NCBI GenBank assembly: GCA_946496415.1
Contig: CAMMGP010000018.1
Span: 1-12,269 of the forward strand
DNA length: 12,269 bases
DNA from: an uncultured Clostridia bacterium
GTDB taxonomy: Bacteria; Bacillota; Clostridia; Christensenellales; Aristaeellaceae
Direction of reading: 5' to 3'
The position numbers were made by a program, and so were the translations under genes. The notes under the pieces are model-generated. The model did no database searches. It saw nothing but the letters and a program-made list of their open reading frames with translations, and was not told the origin of the DNA. Shown here one piece after another: positions 1-5,899 of the stretch. The first letter of the stretch is position 1. Each line of letters begins with the position of its first letter.

Positions 1-399
1 CGCCCCTGGATGTTGAAGCCAAACCGCGCTGAGTTGGAGGCGCTGACCGGCCGCAAATTGGAGAGCGTCCAGCAAGTGCGCGACGCGGCGCGGGAATTGA
101 TTGCCGGCGGCGCTTCGGTGGTGGCGGTCTCGCTGGGCGGCGACGGCGCGGTGATCGCCGATGCCGACGAGGCGTTTTTCGCCCCGCCGCTGAAGATCGA
201 AGTGCGCTCAACGGTGGGCGCGGGCGACGCCATGGTCGCCGCCCTCACCTGCGGCTTTGCCGCCGGGAAGGGGTTGGAGGAAGCGTTCCGCATGGGCGTG
301 GCCGGCGCTTCGGCCATGTGCATGACCGAGGGCTCCGAGCCGCCCGCGCGCGCGGACTTCGCCGCCCTGCTTCAAACTGTGCAAATGGAAAGGATCTAG
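1..399 (+). CDS. fruK: PfkB-family sugar kinase, probably 1-phosphofructokinase (3' part only)
   Basis: The reading frame is open from base 1 and ends at TAG 397-399, so the gene begins upstream of the window and only about the last 132 codons are here. The visible part carries the KPNRAEL segment and the PfkB signature STVGAGDAMVA, which supplies the anion hole and the catalytic Asp of GAGD. The form STVGAGDAMVA resembles FruK and LacC kinases more than ribokinase. FruK phosphorylates fructose 1-phosphate to fructose 1,6-bisphosphate in the cytoplasm after PTS uptake of fructose. The stop lies 7 bases before ktrB, and the ktrB ribosome binding site overlaps its last codons, so the two may be cotranscribed. 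Tagatose-6-phosphate kinase (LacC) is the main alternative, because the N-terminal substrate-binding half is missing. Family assignment is secure; the exact substrate is inference. Confidence 0.78.
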   Translation, partial: RPWMLKPNRAELEALTGRKLESVQQVRDAARELIAGGASVVAVSLGGDGAVIADADEAFFAPPLKIEVRSTVGAGDAMVAALTCGFAAGKGLEEAFRMGVAGASAMCMTEGSEPPARADFAALLQTVQMERI

Positions 400-406
400 T
401 GCTGGC

Positions 407-1765
407 ATGAAACACGACGGACACGGCGTGAAATCCGCCATGAGCACCACTCGCGTGGTGGTGCTGGGATTTGCCTTTGTCATCCTCATGGGCGCCCTGC
501 TTCTGACGCTGCCCATCGCCTCATCCACCGGCGTGAGCGTCGGCTTTTTTGACGCCCTGTTTACCTCGACCTCCTGCGTGTGCGTCACGGGCCTGGTGGT
601 CGTGGATACGGGTACGGCCTTTTCCACCTTTGGACATGTCGTCATCATCCTGCTGATTCAGATCGGCGGTCTGGGCTTCATGTCGGTGGCGATGATCTAC
701 TTCATGTTGCTGGGCAAGCGCGTAACGCTGGGTACGCGCCTGGTCATTCAGGAATCGCTCAATGAGGACCGTATCGGCGGCCTGGTGCGCATGATGCGTT
801 GGGTGATTTTCAGCGCCCTGAGCATCGAGGCCATCGGCGCGATACTCCTGGCGACGCAATTTGTTCCAATCTACGGCTTGGGCAAAGGGCTCTGGTATGG
901 CGTGTTCCATTCGATTTCCGCGTTCTGCAACGCCGGCTTCGATCTGATCGGCGGCTACCGCAATCTCATGCCCTTCCAGTACAACCCGGTGGTCAACCTG
1001 ACCATCTGCCTGCTGATCATCATCGGCGGCCTGGGTTTTGCCGTGTTGCAGGACATCAAGCAGAACCGCGGCAACTTTAAAAAGTTCCGCCTGCACAGCA
1101 AGCTGGTCGTCGCCTTCACGGGCATCCTTCTGCTGGGCGGCACGCTGATCGTGCTGCTGGTGGAGTGGTCGAACCCCAACACGCTGGGGCCGATGAACTT
1201 CTTCCAGAAGTTGCAGGCGGCGTTTTTCCAGTCGGTGACACTGCGCACGGCGGGCTTCAATACCATCGATCAGGCATCGCTGCTGCCGGCGACGAAGATG
1301 ATCTCTGTCATCCTCATGTTCATCGGCGCGTCCCCGGCTTCCACGGGCGGCGGCGTCAAGACCTCGACGATGGCGGTGCTCTGCCTCAACGTGCGCATGG
1401 TGGCGCGCGGCCGCTCGGAGATCGCCGCTTTCCACCGCACCATCAACCGCGATACCATGCAGCGCGCGCTGGCCATCGTCATGATCGGCCTGTGTGTGCT
1501 CCTTGGCGAGATCTTCGCTCTGACGCTGCTTGAGCCGCAGGCGCAGTTCCTCGATCTGGCCTTCGAGTGCGCCTCCGCGCTTGGCACGGTGGGTGTTTCC
1601 TCGGTGGGAACGCCGACGCTGGGCGGCGTCTCCAGATTCCTTTTGATCCTGGCAATGTACATCGGGCGCGTCGGGCCTCTGACCCTGACCTTGGCGCTCG
1701 GACACAAACAGGCACAGACCAAGGACGCTTTCCGCTATCCGGAAGAGCGCGTGCTGGTCGGCTAA
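407..1765 (+). CDS. ktrB: KtrB/TrkH-family potassium uptake channel subunit
   Basis: This 452-residue membrane protein is the ion-translocating subunit of a Ktr K+ uptake system. It shows the four-fold membrane-pore-membrane repeat typical of the TrkH/KtrB/HKT superfamily. The four pore-loop filter glycines are visible at G62 (CVTGL), G177 (CNAGF), G283 (RTAGF) and G396 (GTVGVS). The intramembrane gating loop is at about 307-320 (GASPASTGGGVKTS), and the conserved arginine of the last repeat is in YIGRVGPL (R421). Length matches KtrB rather than the longer TrkH. The start at 407 uses GGAAAGGA at 387-394 inside the end of the previous gene; a second ATG at 440 has no such site. ktrA follows after 15 bases, as expected for a channel and its regulatory RCK ring. 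Whether transport is Na+-dependent cannot be read from the sequence. Confidence 0.94.
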   Translation: MKHDGHGVKSAMSTTRVVVLGFAFVILMGALLLTLPIASSTGVSVGFFDALFTSTSCVCVTGLVVVDTGTAFSTFGHVVIILLIQIGGLGFMSVAMIYFMLLGKRVTLGTRLVIQESLNEDRIGGLVRMMRWVIFSALSIEAIGAILLATQFVPIYGLGKGLWYGVFHSISAFCNAGFDLIGGYRNLMPFQYNPVVNLTICLLIIIGGLGFAVLQDIKQNRGNFKKFRLHSKLVVAFTGILLLGGTLIVLLVEWSNPNTLGPMNFFQKLQAAFFQSVTLRTAGFNTIDQASLLPATKMISVILMFIGASPASTGGGVKTSTMAVLCLNVRMVARGRSEIAAFHRTINRDTMQRALAIVMIGLCVLLGEIFALTLLEPQAQFLDLAFECASALGTVGVSSVGTPTLGGVSRFLLILAMYIGRVGPLTLTLALGHKQAQTKDAFRYPEERVLVG

Positions 1766-1780
1766 CGGAGGGAAAAGACA

Positions 1781-2434
1781 ATGGTGAAAAAGCAATTCGT
1801 AGTGGTCGGACTGGGACGTTTTGGCGCGACGCTGGCGGCGACGCTGTGCTCGAATGGCGGCGAGGTGCTGGCCATCGACATCGACGGCGAGCGCGTGGAA
1901 CTTCTGCGCGATCACGTGACCCACTGCGTGGAGGCCAACGGCATGAACCGTGAGGCGCTGGTGCAGCTGGGCGTGCGCGATTTCGACGTGGCCGTGGTCG
2001 CCATCGACGGCGACCTGCGCGCCAGCTGCATGACCACGATGCTGATGAAGGAACTGGGCGTGAACTACGTCGCCGCCTGCGCGCAGGACGAAGTGCATGG
2101 CCGCATGCTCACCAAGCTGGGCGCGGACAAGGTGATCTTCCCCGAGCGCGACATGGGTAAGCGCGTGGCGCATAATCTCATGGCCGGCAACATATTGGAT
2201 TTTATAGAGCTGTCTCCGGATTATTCGATGGTGGAGATCCAGGTGCCGCAGGAGTGGAACGGCAAAACGCTCGCGCAGCTTGATCTGCGCAAGCGCTTGG
2301 GCATCAACGTCATCGCCATTCGCCGCGATGGTCATGTCGACCCGTCGCCAATGCCAGGCACGACGCTCTCTTCCACCGACCGCATGCTGGTCATGGCCGG
2401 CTACGACATCATCAAGAAACTGGGGCAGGCGTGA
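1781..2434 (+). CDS. ktrA: KtrA/TrkA-type RCK regulatory subunit of K+ uptake
   Basis: This 217-residue cytosolic protein is the regulatory partner of KtrB. An RCK_N Rossmann domain spans about residues 4-120, with the dinucleotide-binding GLGRFG at 10-15 and the acidic strand end AIDID around 33-35. An RCK_C (TrkA_C) domain spans about 135-215. In known KtrA proteins an octameric ring binds ATP or ADP at the N-lobe and gates KtrB; many firmicute homologues bind c-di-AMP in the C-lobe, although binding here is only inferred. The single N+C arrangement is KtrA-like rather than the tandem arrangement of proteobacterial TrkA. A GGAGG at about 1767-1771 serves the ATG at 1781. The stop lies 26 bases before the ATG of the next gene. 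Confidence 0.94.
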   Translation: MVKKQFVVVGLGRFGATLAATLCSNGGEVLAIDIDGERVELLRDHVTHCVEANGMNREALVQLGVRDFDVAVVAIDGDLRASCMTTMLMKELGVNYVAACAQDEVHGRMLTKLGADKVIFPERDMGKRVAHNLMAGNILDFIELSPDYSMVEIQVPQEWNGKTLAQLDLRKRLGINVIAIRRDGHVDPSPMPGTTLSSTDRMLVMAGYDIIKKLGQA

Positions 2435-2449
2435 TCGTCCGCGCCCCGG

Positions 2450-2455
2450 AAGGAG
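2450..2455 (+). promoter_or_regulatory. Ribosome binding site deciding the start at 2461
   Basis: AAGGAG lies 5 bases before ATG 2461. A GTG in the same frame at 2431 overlaps the ktrA stop and has no comparable site, so 2461 is the better start. Confidence 0.75.
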
Positions 2456-2460
2456 CGCAC

Positions 2461-2982
2461 ATGAGCAAATGCCTGTTGCTCAGCGATGGCGAGGGGCGCC
2501 TTCTGGCGCTGCGCCAGACGCTGGAGGTTCATGGATTTACCGCTGTGCCCGATCCCGCGGATGCAGAATTGTTCTGCGCCCGCGAGGCCGGGCATGGCCT
2601 TTTTGTACTCGGGGCGGGGGAGGGCTGCCTGCGCGCGCTGTTCCTCGCCGAGCGCTATCCCGTGGACGGGATCGCCCTCATCGGCTGTCCCCTGCGGCCG
2701 CGCGCCGCTTCCGCGCTGCGCCGCCGCGTGGAGCGCGAACTGTTCAGCATCGTTTGCGACGTGCTGACCGTGCAGCCCCTGGCGGATGCGGCGATGCTGC
2801 CGCGCGCGGCGGATATCGTGCTGCGCGGCGTCAGTTCCCGGCGCAGGTTGCGACTGGATCTGGGGCAGGACCATGTCGATCTGTGGACAAATTGTCGACA
2901 AGCGCTCGAGGAGGCGATTTTGCGCTTTCTTCAGCCGCAAAGCTACGCAAAAACGCTTGCGCGCTTGGGCGATTCGTGGTAA
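2461..2982 (+). CDS. Degenerate carboxylesterase-like alpha/beta hydrolase, probably non-catalytic
   Basis: This 173-residue cytosolic protein has no name I can give. Its middle (LFVLGAGEGCLRALFLAERYP, then VDGIALIGCPL) follows the nucleophile-elbow region of EstD/Est30-type carboxylesterases, which normally reads GLSMGG. Here the block is GAGEGC at 51-56, with Gly53 where the nucleophilic Ser should be. The usual oxyanion HG near the N-terminus is SDG (8-10). The C-terminal part (DVLTVQPLAD, RGVSSRRRL, QDHVDL) resembles the family's Asp and His regions, with D109 and H138 possibly retained. At 173 residues it is well short of the usual ~245-260; the cap segment and the stretch before the elbow are largely missing. 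No frameshift or internal stop is seen, so it looks like a maintained small protein. It follows ktrA by 26 bases and ends in a strong terminator, making it the last gene of the ktr transcript. A role in K+ uptake would be speculation. Confidence 0.7.
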   Translation: MSKCLLLSDGEGRLLALRQTLEVHGFTAVPDPADAELFCAREAGHGLFVLGAGEGCLRALFLAERYPVDGIALIGCPLRPRAASALRRRVERELFSIVCDVLTVQPLADAAMLPRAADIVLRGVSSRRRLRLDLGQDHVDLWTNCRQALEEAILRFLQPQSYAKTLARLGDSW

Positions 2983-2985
2983 GAT
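2957..2985 (+). promoter_or_regulatory. Candidate extended -10 promoter for the lipoprotein gene
   Basis: TTGCGC (2957-2962) and TGG-TAAGAT (2977-2985) are separated by 17 bases and form a weak -35 with an extended -10. Transcription would start near 2992, inside the left arm of the terminator, which would leave only the upper stem in the new RNA. This is inference from weak matches. The support is that a promoter for 3040 must lie upstream of or within the terminator. Confidence 0.3.
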
Positions 2986-2986
2986 A

Positions 2987-3021
2987 ACGGACGGGCGATG
3001 CATTTCGCCAGTCCGTTTTTT
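2987..3021 (+). terminator. Rho-independent terminator after the ktr transcript
   Basis: The arms 2987-2998 and 3005-3016 pair as a 6-bp lower stem (ACGGAC/GTCCGT), one G-A mismatch, and a 5-bp upper stem, closed by a 6-base loop. A run of T (3016-3021) follows. It starts 5 bases after the stop at 2982 and ends 3 bases before the ribosome binding site of the next gene. Confidence 0.88.
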
Positions 3022-3039
3022 CTCGGGAGGATGTGCCTT

Positions 3040-4425
3040 ATGAACAGGAAAACGCTCAGATTCGCGGCGCTCGTCGCCGCGTTGTGCCTGGCCCTGACGG
3101 GCTGCAATCTCATCGGCGTCGATCCGCTCATGCAGCTTGCGGAGGATCGCGCCGCTGTGGAGGATATCTACGAAACGGTGCTGGCGGAATACGACGGCGG
3201 CACAGTGACCGTCGCCGACATCATCTATGATTTCAACCTCCAGTGGTCGTATTATTATCAGATCTACGAGATGTACGGCATGGAATTGGACGACGAGACC
3301 GTCACCGCCCTGCGAGACAGTTGCGTGGATCTGGCCGTGCAGCGCGCGGCCGAGGCAGCCGAGGCCGAACGTCGCGGCGTCGCCCTTAGCGAGGAAGAGA
3401 TCGCCGAGGTGGAGACGAGCGCGCGGGAGGACTATGACGCCGCCTACGAGAGTTATCTCGGCCAGATGACTGACGCGGACGAGGAAGTGCGCGCCGCCCG
3501 TACCGAGTACGAACTCTACGCCACGGGACAGGATTACGACGCCGCCGTCGCCTATGGGATGGCTGAAGCCCTCAGCGACAAACTGCGCGAGCAGGTAGAC
3601 GCCGAGGTGGTGGAACCGACCGAGGAGAGCATCGAGCAGGCGTATGATCAGCATGTCGAGTCTGACGAAGCCAATTATGAGGGCAATCCCGGCAGTTTTG
3701 AGTCCGCCATGACCAGCGATACGCTCGTCACCTGGATGCCAGAGGGCTACCGCACGGTCAAGCATATACTCGTCATCCCCGACGAGAGCGTGCTCACGCC
3801 CTATACGGAGGCAAAGAGCGAACTCGATTCCCTGCAAAGCGAACTGGACGCGCTGAACGAGCAGCTGCTCGCGGCTACGGACGACGATGCCGCCGAGGAC
3901 GGTGAGACTGCCGACCCCGAAGCGCTGCAGACGCAGATCGCCGCGCAGGAGGCCGCCATCGCCGCCGCGCAGGAAGCGCTCGAGCCGCTTGCCGAGGCCT
4001 GCTTTGCCGACGTGCAGGCGACGCTTGACGATGTCCAGACGCGCCTCGACGCGGGAGAGGATTTCCAGGCGCTGATCGACGAATACGGCGAGGATCCGGG
4101 CATGCAGAACGAGCCGACCGCCTCCGTGGGGTACTATGTCTCGGCAGATTCTACCACCTGGGATCCGGCCTTCCGCGACGCGGCCATGCTGCTTTCGAAC
4201 GTCGGCGACGTATCCGAGCCCGTGCTGGGCATGAGCGGCGTGCACATCATCCGCTATGAGAGCGACGTCACGCCCGGCCCCGTGCCGCTCGAAGAGGTGC
4301 GCGATCAACTCTACGACGAGGCGCTTACCACCCTGCGCGAAGAAAACTACGCCGCCCTGCTCAGCGAATGGGTCGCGGCGTTGAACCCCGTTTACTATTA
4401 CGACAACTGGGAACCGCTCGTCTGA
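3040..4425 (+). CDS. PpiC/PrsA-like parvulin lipoprotein with split catalytic domain
   Basis: This 461-residue protein is an exported lipoprotein. MNRK, a hydrophobic stretch and the lipobox LTGC (19-22) predict lipidation at C22 and anchoring on the outer face of the membrane. A helical acidic region fills about 30-235, like the chaperone part of PrsA/SurA proteins. The parvulin domain begins at VKHILV (240-245), is broken by a roughly 75-residue Glu/Gln/Ala-rich segment (about 250-325) predicted as a helical hairpin with an acidic linker, and resumes with LDAGEDF (336-342), EYGEDPG, SVGYYV and GVHII (400-404). Known relatives help fold secreted proteins and isomerise Xaa-Pro bonds; activity here is inferred. 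The whole protein is strongly acidic. The ATG at 3040 is chosen because GGGAGG at 3025-3030 precedes it and it gives a proper signal peptide. The aldo/keto reductase follows after 16 bases. Confidence 0.85.
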   Translation: MNRKTLRFAALVAALCLALTGCNLIGVDPLMQLAEDRAAVEDIYETVLAEYDGGTVTVADIIYDFNLQWSYYYQIYEMYGMELDDETVTALRDSCVDLAVQRAAEAAEAERRGVALSEEEIAEVETSAREDYDAAYESYLGQMTDADEEVRAARTEYELYATGQDYDAAVAYGMAEALSDKLREQVDAEVVEPTEESIEQAYDQHVESDEANYEGNPGSFESAMTSDTLVTWMPEGYRTVKHILVIPDESVLTPYTEAKSELDSLQSELDALNEQLLAATDDDAAEDGETADPEALQTQIAAQEAAIAAAQEALEPLAEACFADVQATLDDVQTRLDAGEDFQALIDEYGEDPGMQNEPTASVGYYVSADSTTWDPAFRDAAMLLSNVGDVSEPVLGMSGVHIIRYESDVTPGPVPLEEVRDQLYDEALTTLREENYAALLSEWVAALNPVYYYDNWEPLV

Positions 4426-4428
4426 TCC

Positions 4429-4435
4429 AGGAGGG
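4429..4435 (+). promoter_or_regulatory. Ribosome binding site deciding the start at 4442
   Basis: AGGAGGG lies 6 bases before ATG 4442. The in-frame ATG at 4436 directly abuts the site and is too close to be used well. Confidence 0.75.
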
Positions 4436-4441
4436 ATGACC

Positions 4442-5392
4442 ATGCAGTACGTTCGCCTTGCCAAGATACCCCGCCCAGTCTCGCGGCTGCTGTTCGGCTG
4501 CGCCTATCCGGGCATGATCGCCGGAGAAGATCAAACCGCATTGCTCGACCAGGCCTTCGCCGCCGGCGTCAATGCCATCGATACCGCTGAGAATTACGGC
4601 AAGAGCGAGTTGATCCTCGGCGCCTGGATGGCGGAACGCAGCAACCGCGACCAACTCACCATCATCACCAAGGGCTGCCATCCCTATGGCCGCTCGCGCG
4701 TCACGCCCGAGGATATGCGCCACGATTTTGCCCAGTCGCTCGAGCGGCTGCGCACGGATCACGTGGACGTCTACATGCTCCACCGCGACGACCCGCAGCG
4801 CGATGTTGGCGAGATCATGGAGGCGCTCAACGAATTCGTTCGCGCCGGTCAAACGCTGCGCATCGGCGCTTCCAACTGGACGATGCCGCGCGTGCGCGAG
4901 GCCAACGCCTACGCCCACGCCCACGGCCTCGAGCCCTTCAGCGTCCTCAGCCCCAACTATTCCCTGGCGCGTCAGATCGGCGACCCGTGGGGCGGCTGTA
5001 CCGCGCTCTCCGGCGAAGAACATGCCGCCGACCGCGCCTGGTGCGCGCAGGAGGGCATTACGGTGATCGCCTACGCCGCCTTGGCGCACGGTTTCCTTGC
5101 TGGCAAAATATTGAGCAGCGAGCCCACGCGTCTCGAAGCCTCTCTGGACGAGGGCGGCCGCCGCGGCTATTTCTACCCAGAGAACCTCGAGCGCCTGCGC
5201 CGCGCCGAGCACCTGGCCGCGCAAAAGAGCTGCAGCGTCGCCCAGATCGCCCTTGCCTACGTCCTCACGGACGAATTGGGCATCCTCCCCGCCATCAGCG
5301 CCACCAAACAGCGTCATCTCGAAGCCAATATCGCCGCGTTGGACATTGCCCTGACGGCGGAAGAACGCGCCTGGCTCGATCTGCGGGCCTGA
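4442..5392 (+). CDS. Aldo/keto reductase family oxidoreductase
   Basis: This 316-residue cytosolic enzyme belongs to the aldo/keto reductase (TIM-barrel) superfamily, which reduces carbonyl compounds with NADPH or NADH. The catalytic tetrad is complete: D47 and Y52 in NAIDTAENYG, K77 in IITKG, and H114 in VDVYMLH. RIGASNW and the late ISATKQRHLEANI segment match the family's barrel strand and cofactor-phosphate region. The variant resembles bacterial oxidoreductases of the YhdN/IolS type, but the substrate cannot be read. The start at 4442 is set by the AGGAGGG at 4429-4435; the upstream ATG would add only two residues. It sits 16 bases after the lipoprotein gene and is followed by a strong terminator, so the two probably form one transcript, although no functional link is obvious. 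Confidence 0.92.
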   Translation: MQYVRLAKIPRPVSRLLFGCAYPGMIAGEDQTALLDQAFAAGVNAIDTAENYGKSELILGAWMAERSNRDQLTIITKGCHPYGRSRVTPEDMRHDFAQSLERLRTDHVDVYMLHRDDPQRDVGEIMEALNEFVRAGQTLRIGASNWTMPRVREANAYAHAHGLEPFSVLSPNYSLARQIGDPWGGCTALSGEEHAADRAWCAQEGITVIAYAALAHGFLAGKILSSEPTRLEASLDEGGRRGYFYPENLERLRRAEHLAAQKSCSVAQIALAYVLTDELGILPAISATKQRHLEANIAALDIALTAEERAWLDLRA

Positions 5393-5397
5393 TACGG

Positions 5398-5433
5398 AAA
5401 AGCGCGAAGGGAACAGCGACCTTCGCGCTTTTT
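5398..5433 (+). terminator. Rho-independent terminator after the aldo/keto reductase
   Basis: A perfect 13-bp stem pairs 5398-5410 with 5420-5432 (AAAAGCGCGAAGG with CCTTCGCGCTTTT), around a 9-base loop, and runs into T residues. It begins 5 bases after the stop codon. The A-run on the other side would also allow termination from the opposite strand. Confidence 0.92.
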
Positions 5434-5475
5434 CCGCCTCGGGCGCGCGTTTTCGCGCCGGCGCGCAAATTTTTC

Positions 5476-5504
5476 TTGACAAGCGGCGCAAATCCCTGTA
5501 TAAT
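5476..5504 (+). promoter_or_regulatory. Consensus sigma-70/sigma-A promoter for tRNA-Trp
   Basis: TTGACA at 5476-5481 and TATAAT at 5499-5504 are both perfect consensus hexamers with the optimal 17-base spacer. Transcription should start near 5511, about 30 bases before the tRNA. Such a strong promoter suits a single-copy stable RNA gene. Confidence 0.93.
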
Positions 5505-5514
5505 ATCCCTTGCT

Positions 5515-5534
5515 GGCGAGAAACGGTTCTCGCC
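5515..5534 (+). other. Hairpin in the tRNA-Trp precursor leader
   Basis: GGCGAGAA (5515-5522) and TTCTCGCC (5527-5534) form a perfect 8-bp stem with the loop ACGG, between the predicted start site and the tRNA. No T-run follows, so it is not a terminator. It may affect processing of the 5' leader by RNase P; that role is inference. Confidence 0.6.
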
Positions 5535-5541
5535 GACGCAT

Positions 5542-5615
5542 AGGGGCATGGTGTAATGGTAACACGTGGGTCTCCAAAACCTTTGTTGAGGGTTCGAGTC
5601 CTTCTGCCCCTGCCA
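5542..5615 (+). tRNA. trnW: tRNA-Trp (anticodon CCA)
   Basis: The 74 bases fold as a full cloverleaf. The acceptor stem pairs AGGGGCA with TGCCCCT, followed by discriminator G and an encoded CCA. The D arm is GTGT/ACAC around AATGGTA, the anticodon loop is CTCCAAA with CCA at 5574-5576, and the T arm is GAGGG/CCTTC around TTCGAGT. The CCA anticodon reads UGG, and the acceptor stem and discriminator G match bacterial tRNA-Trp. The outermost anticodon-stem pair is T-T (5567/5583) and the next is G-T, so that stem is slightly weak. The gene has its own promoter and terminator and is not part of a tRNA cluster in this window. Confidence 0.96.
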
Positions 5616-5617
5616 TA

Positions 5618-5649
5618 CGGGCGCTTTGCACAGGCAAAGCGCCCGCTTT
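5618..5649 (+). terminator. Terminator after tRNA-Trp
   Basis: A perfect 12-bp stem pairs 5618-5629 with 5634-5645 (CGGGCGCTTTGC with GCAAAGCGCCCG) around the loop ACAG. It is followed by a short T-rich tail (CTTTCTGT). It starts 2 bases after the encoded CCA. The tail is weak, but the stem is very stable. Confidence 0.8.
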
Positions 5650-5752
5650 CTGTCTCCGGGTTCATCGCTGCATCTGACGCTAAAAAATCTTCGGTAAATT
5701 CGTCTACGCCGCAATTTTTATTAAAATTTATATGTTCAAACGCGCGAACTTG

Positions 5753-5761
5753 TGCTATAAT
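5753..5761 (+). promoter_or_regulatory. Extended -10 promoter for the rnf operon
   Basis: TGC-TATAAT is a perfect -10 with the TGn extension, which can work without a good -35. Only poor -35 matches lie upstream (for example TGTTCA at 5733-5738 with a 17-base spacer). AT-rich sequence just upstream could act as an UP element. A second TATAAT at 5767-5772 has no partner. Confidence 0.55.
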
Positions 5762-5861
5762 TGCCATATAATAATTTATATACTGCGCATTCGCACGCTT
5801 CCCAAAACGCCGAAACGGCGGGAAGGAGCGGCGTTGGCGCGAGATTGTGCGAGGCCTGGGG

Positions 5862-5879
5862 TATATAAGATCTTATATA
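5862..5879. promoter_or_regulatory. 18-bp perfect palindrome, candidate operator or cis element before rnfC
   Basis: TATATAAGATCTTATATA is its own reverse complement, lies 20 bases before the ATG at 5900, and stands out in base composition from its GC-rich surroundings. It could be the operator of a dimeric regulator or form an RNA hairpin in the leader. It does not fit the Rex consensus (TTGTTAA-N4-TTAACAA). Function is inference. Confidence 0.45.
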
Positions 5880-5899
5880 GCGCGCTTGGCGCGCGGAAA

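Larger units (their letters stand above)
5650..5899 (+). promoter_or_regulatory. AT-rich intergenic control region ahead of the Rnf operon
   Basis: This 250-base stretch holds no gene I can support. Bases 5680-5790 are much richer in A and T than anything else in the window and contain the likely promoter. Further on are a small hairpin (CGCCG 5808-5812 with CGGCG 5816-5820), a strong ribosome-binding-like GGAAGGAG (5821-5828), an 18-bp palindrome (5862-5879) and a GC hairpin (GCGCGC 5880-5885 with 5889-5894). If transcription starts near 5768 the leader is about 130 bases long. No known riboswitch was recognised. Confidence 0.6.

Noticed and set aside
521..2335. Long open frame on the - strand opposite ktrB and ktrA (about 600 codons)
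   Set aside because: Its translation is rich in His, Gln, Arg and Asp with no recognisable domain, while the + strand encodes two clear families with complete motifs. Long antisense frames are common in GC-rich coding DNA.
2881..2902. DnaA-box-like TGTGGACAA and the palindrome TTGTCGACAA, as a hint of a replication origin
   Set aside because: Only one imperfect box, no AT-rich unwinding region and no dnaA or dnaN nearby; it lies within coding sequence.
2401..4464. Long open frame on the - strand opposite the hydrolase-like gene and the lipoprotein (about 690 codons)
   Set aside because: It spans two genes and a strong terminator, has no recognisable domain, and lies opposite a lipoprotein with a clear signal peptide and PpiC motifs.
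5454..5465. CGCGCCGGCGCG palindrome upstream of the tRNA promoter
   Set aside because: Short and made only of G and C in GC-rich sequence, so likely to occur by chance; nothing else supports an operator.
5734..5749. GTTC-N8-GAAC inverted repeat near the rnf promoter, as a LexA-type site
   Set aside because: Firmicute LexA sites have GAAC before GTTC with a 4-base gap; here the order is reversed and the spacing differs, and four-base arms are easily found by chance.
5556..5771. Short + strand open frame across tRNA-Trp and its terminator
   Set aside because: It overlaps a complete tRNA and terminator, and its codons are dictated by those structures.
5834..5899. Separate leader peptide before rnfC
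   Set aside because: The frame has no stop before rnfC, so it would be an N-terminal extension rather than an independent peptide.
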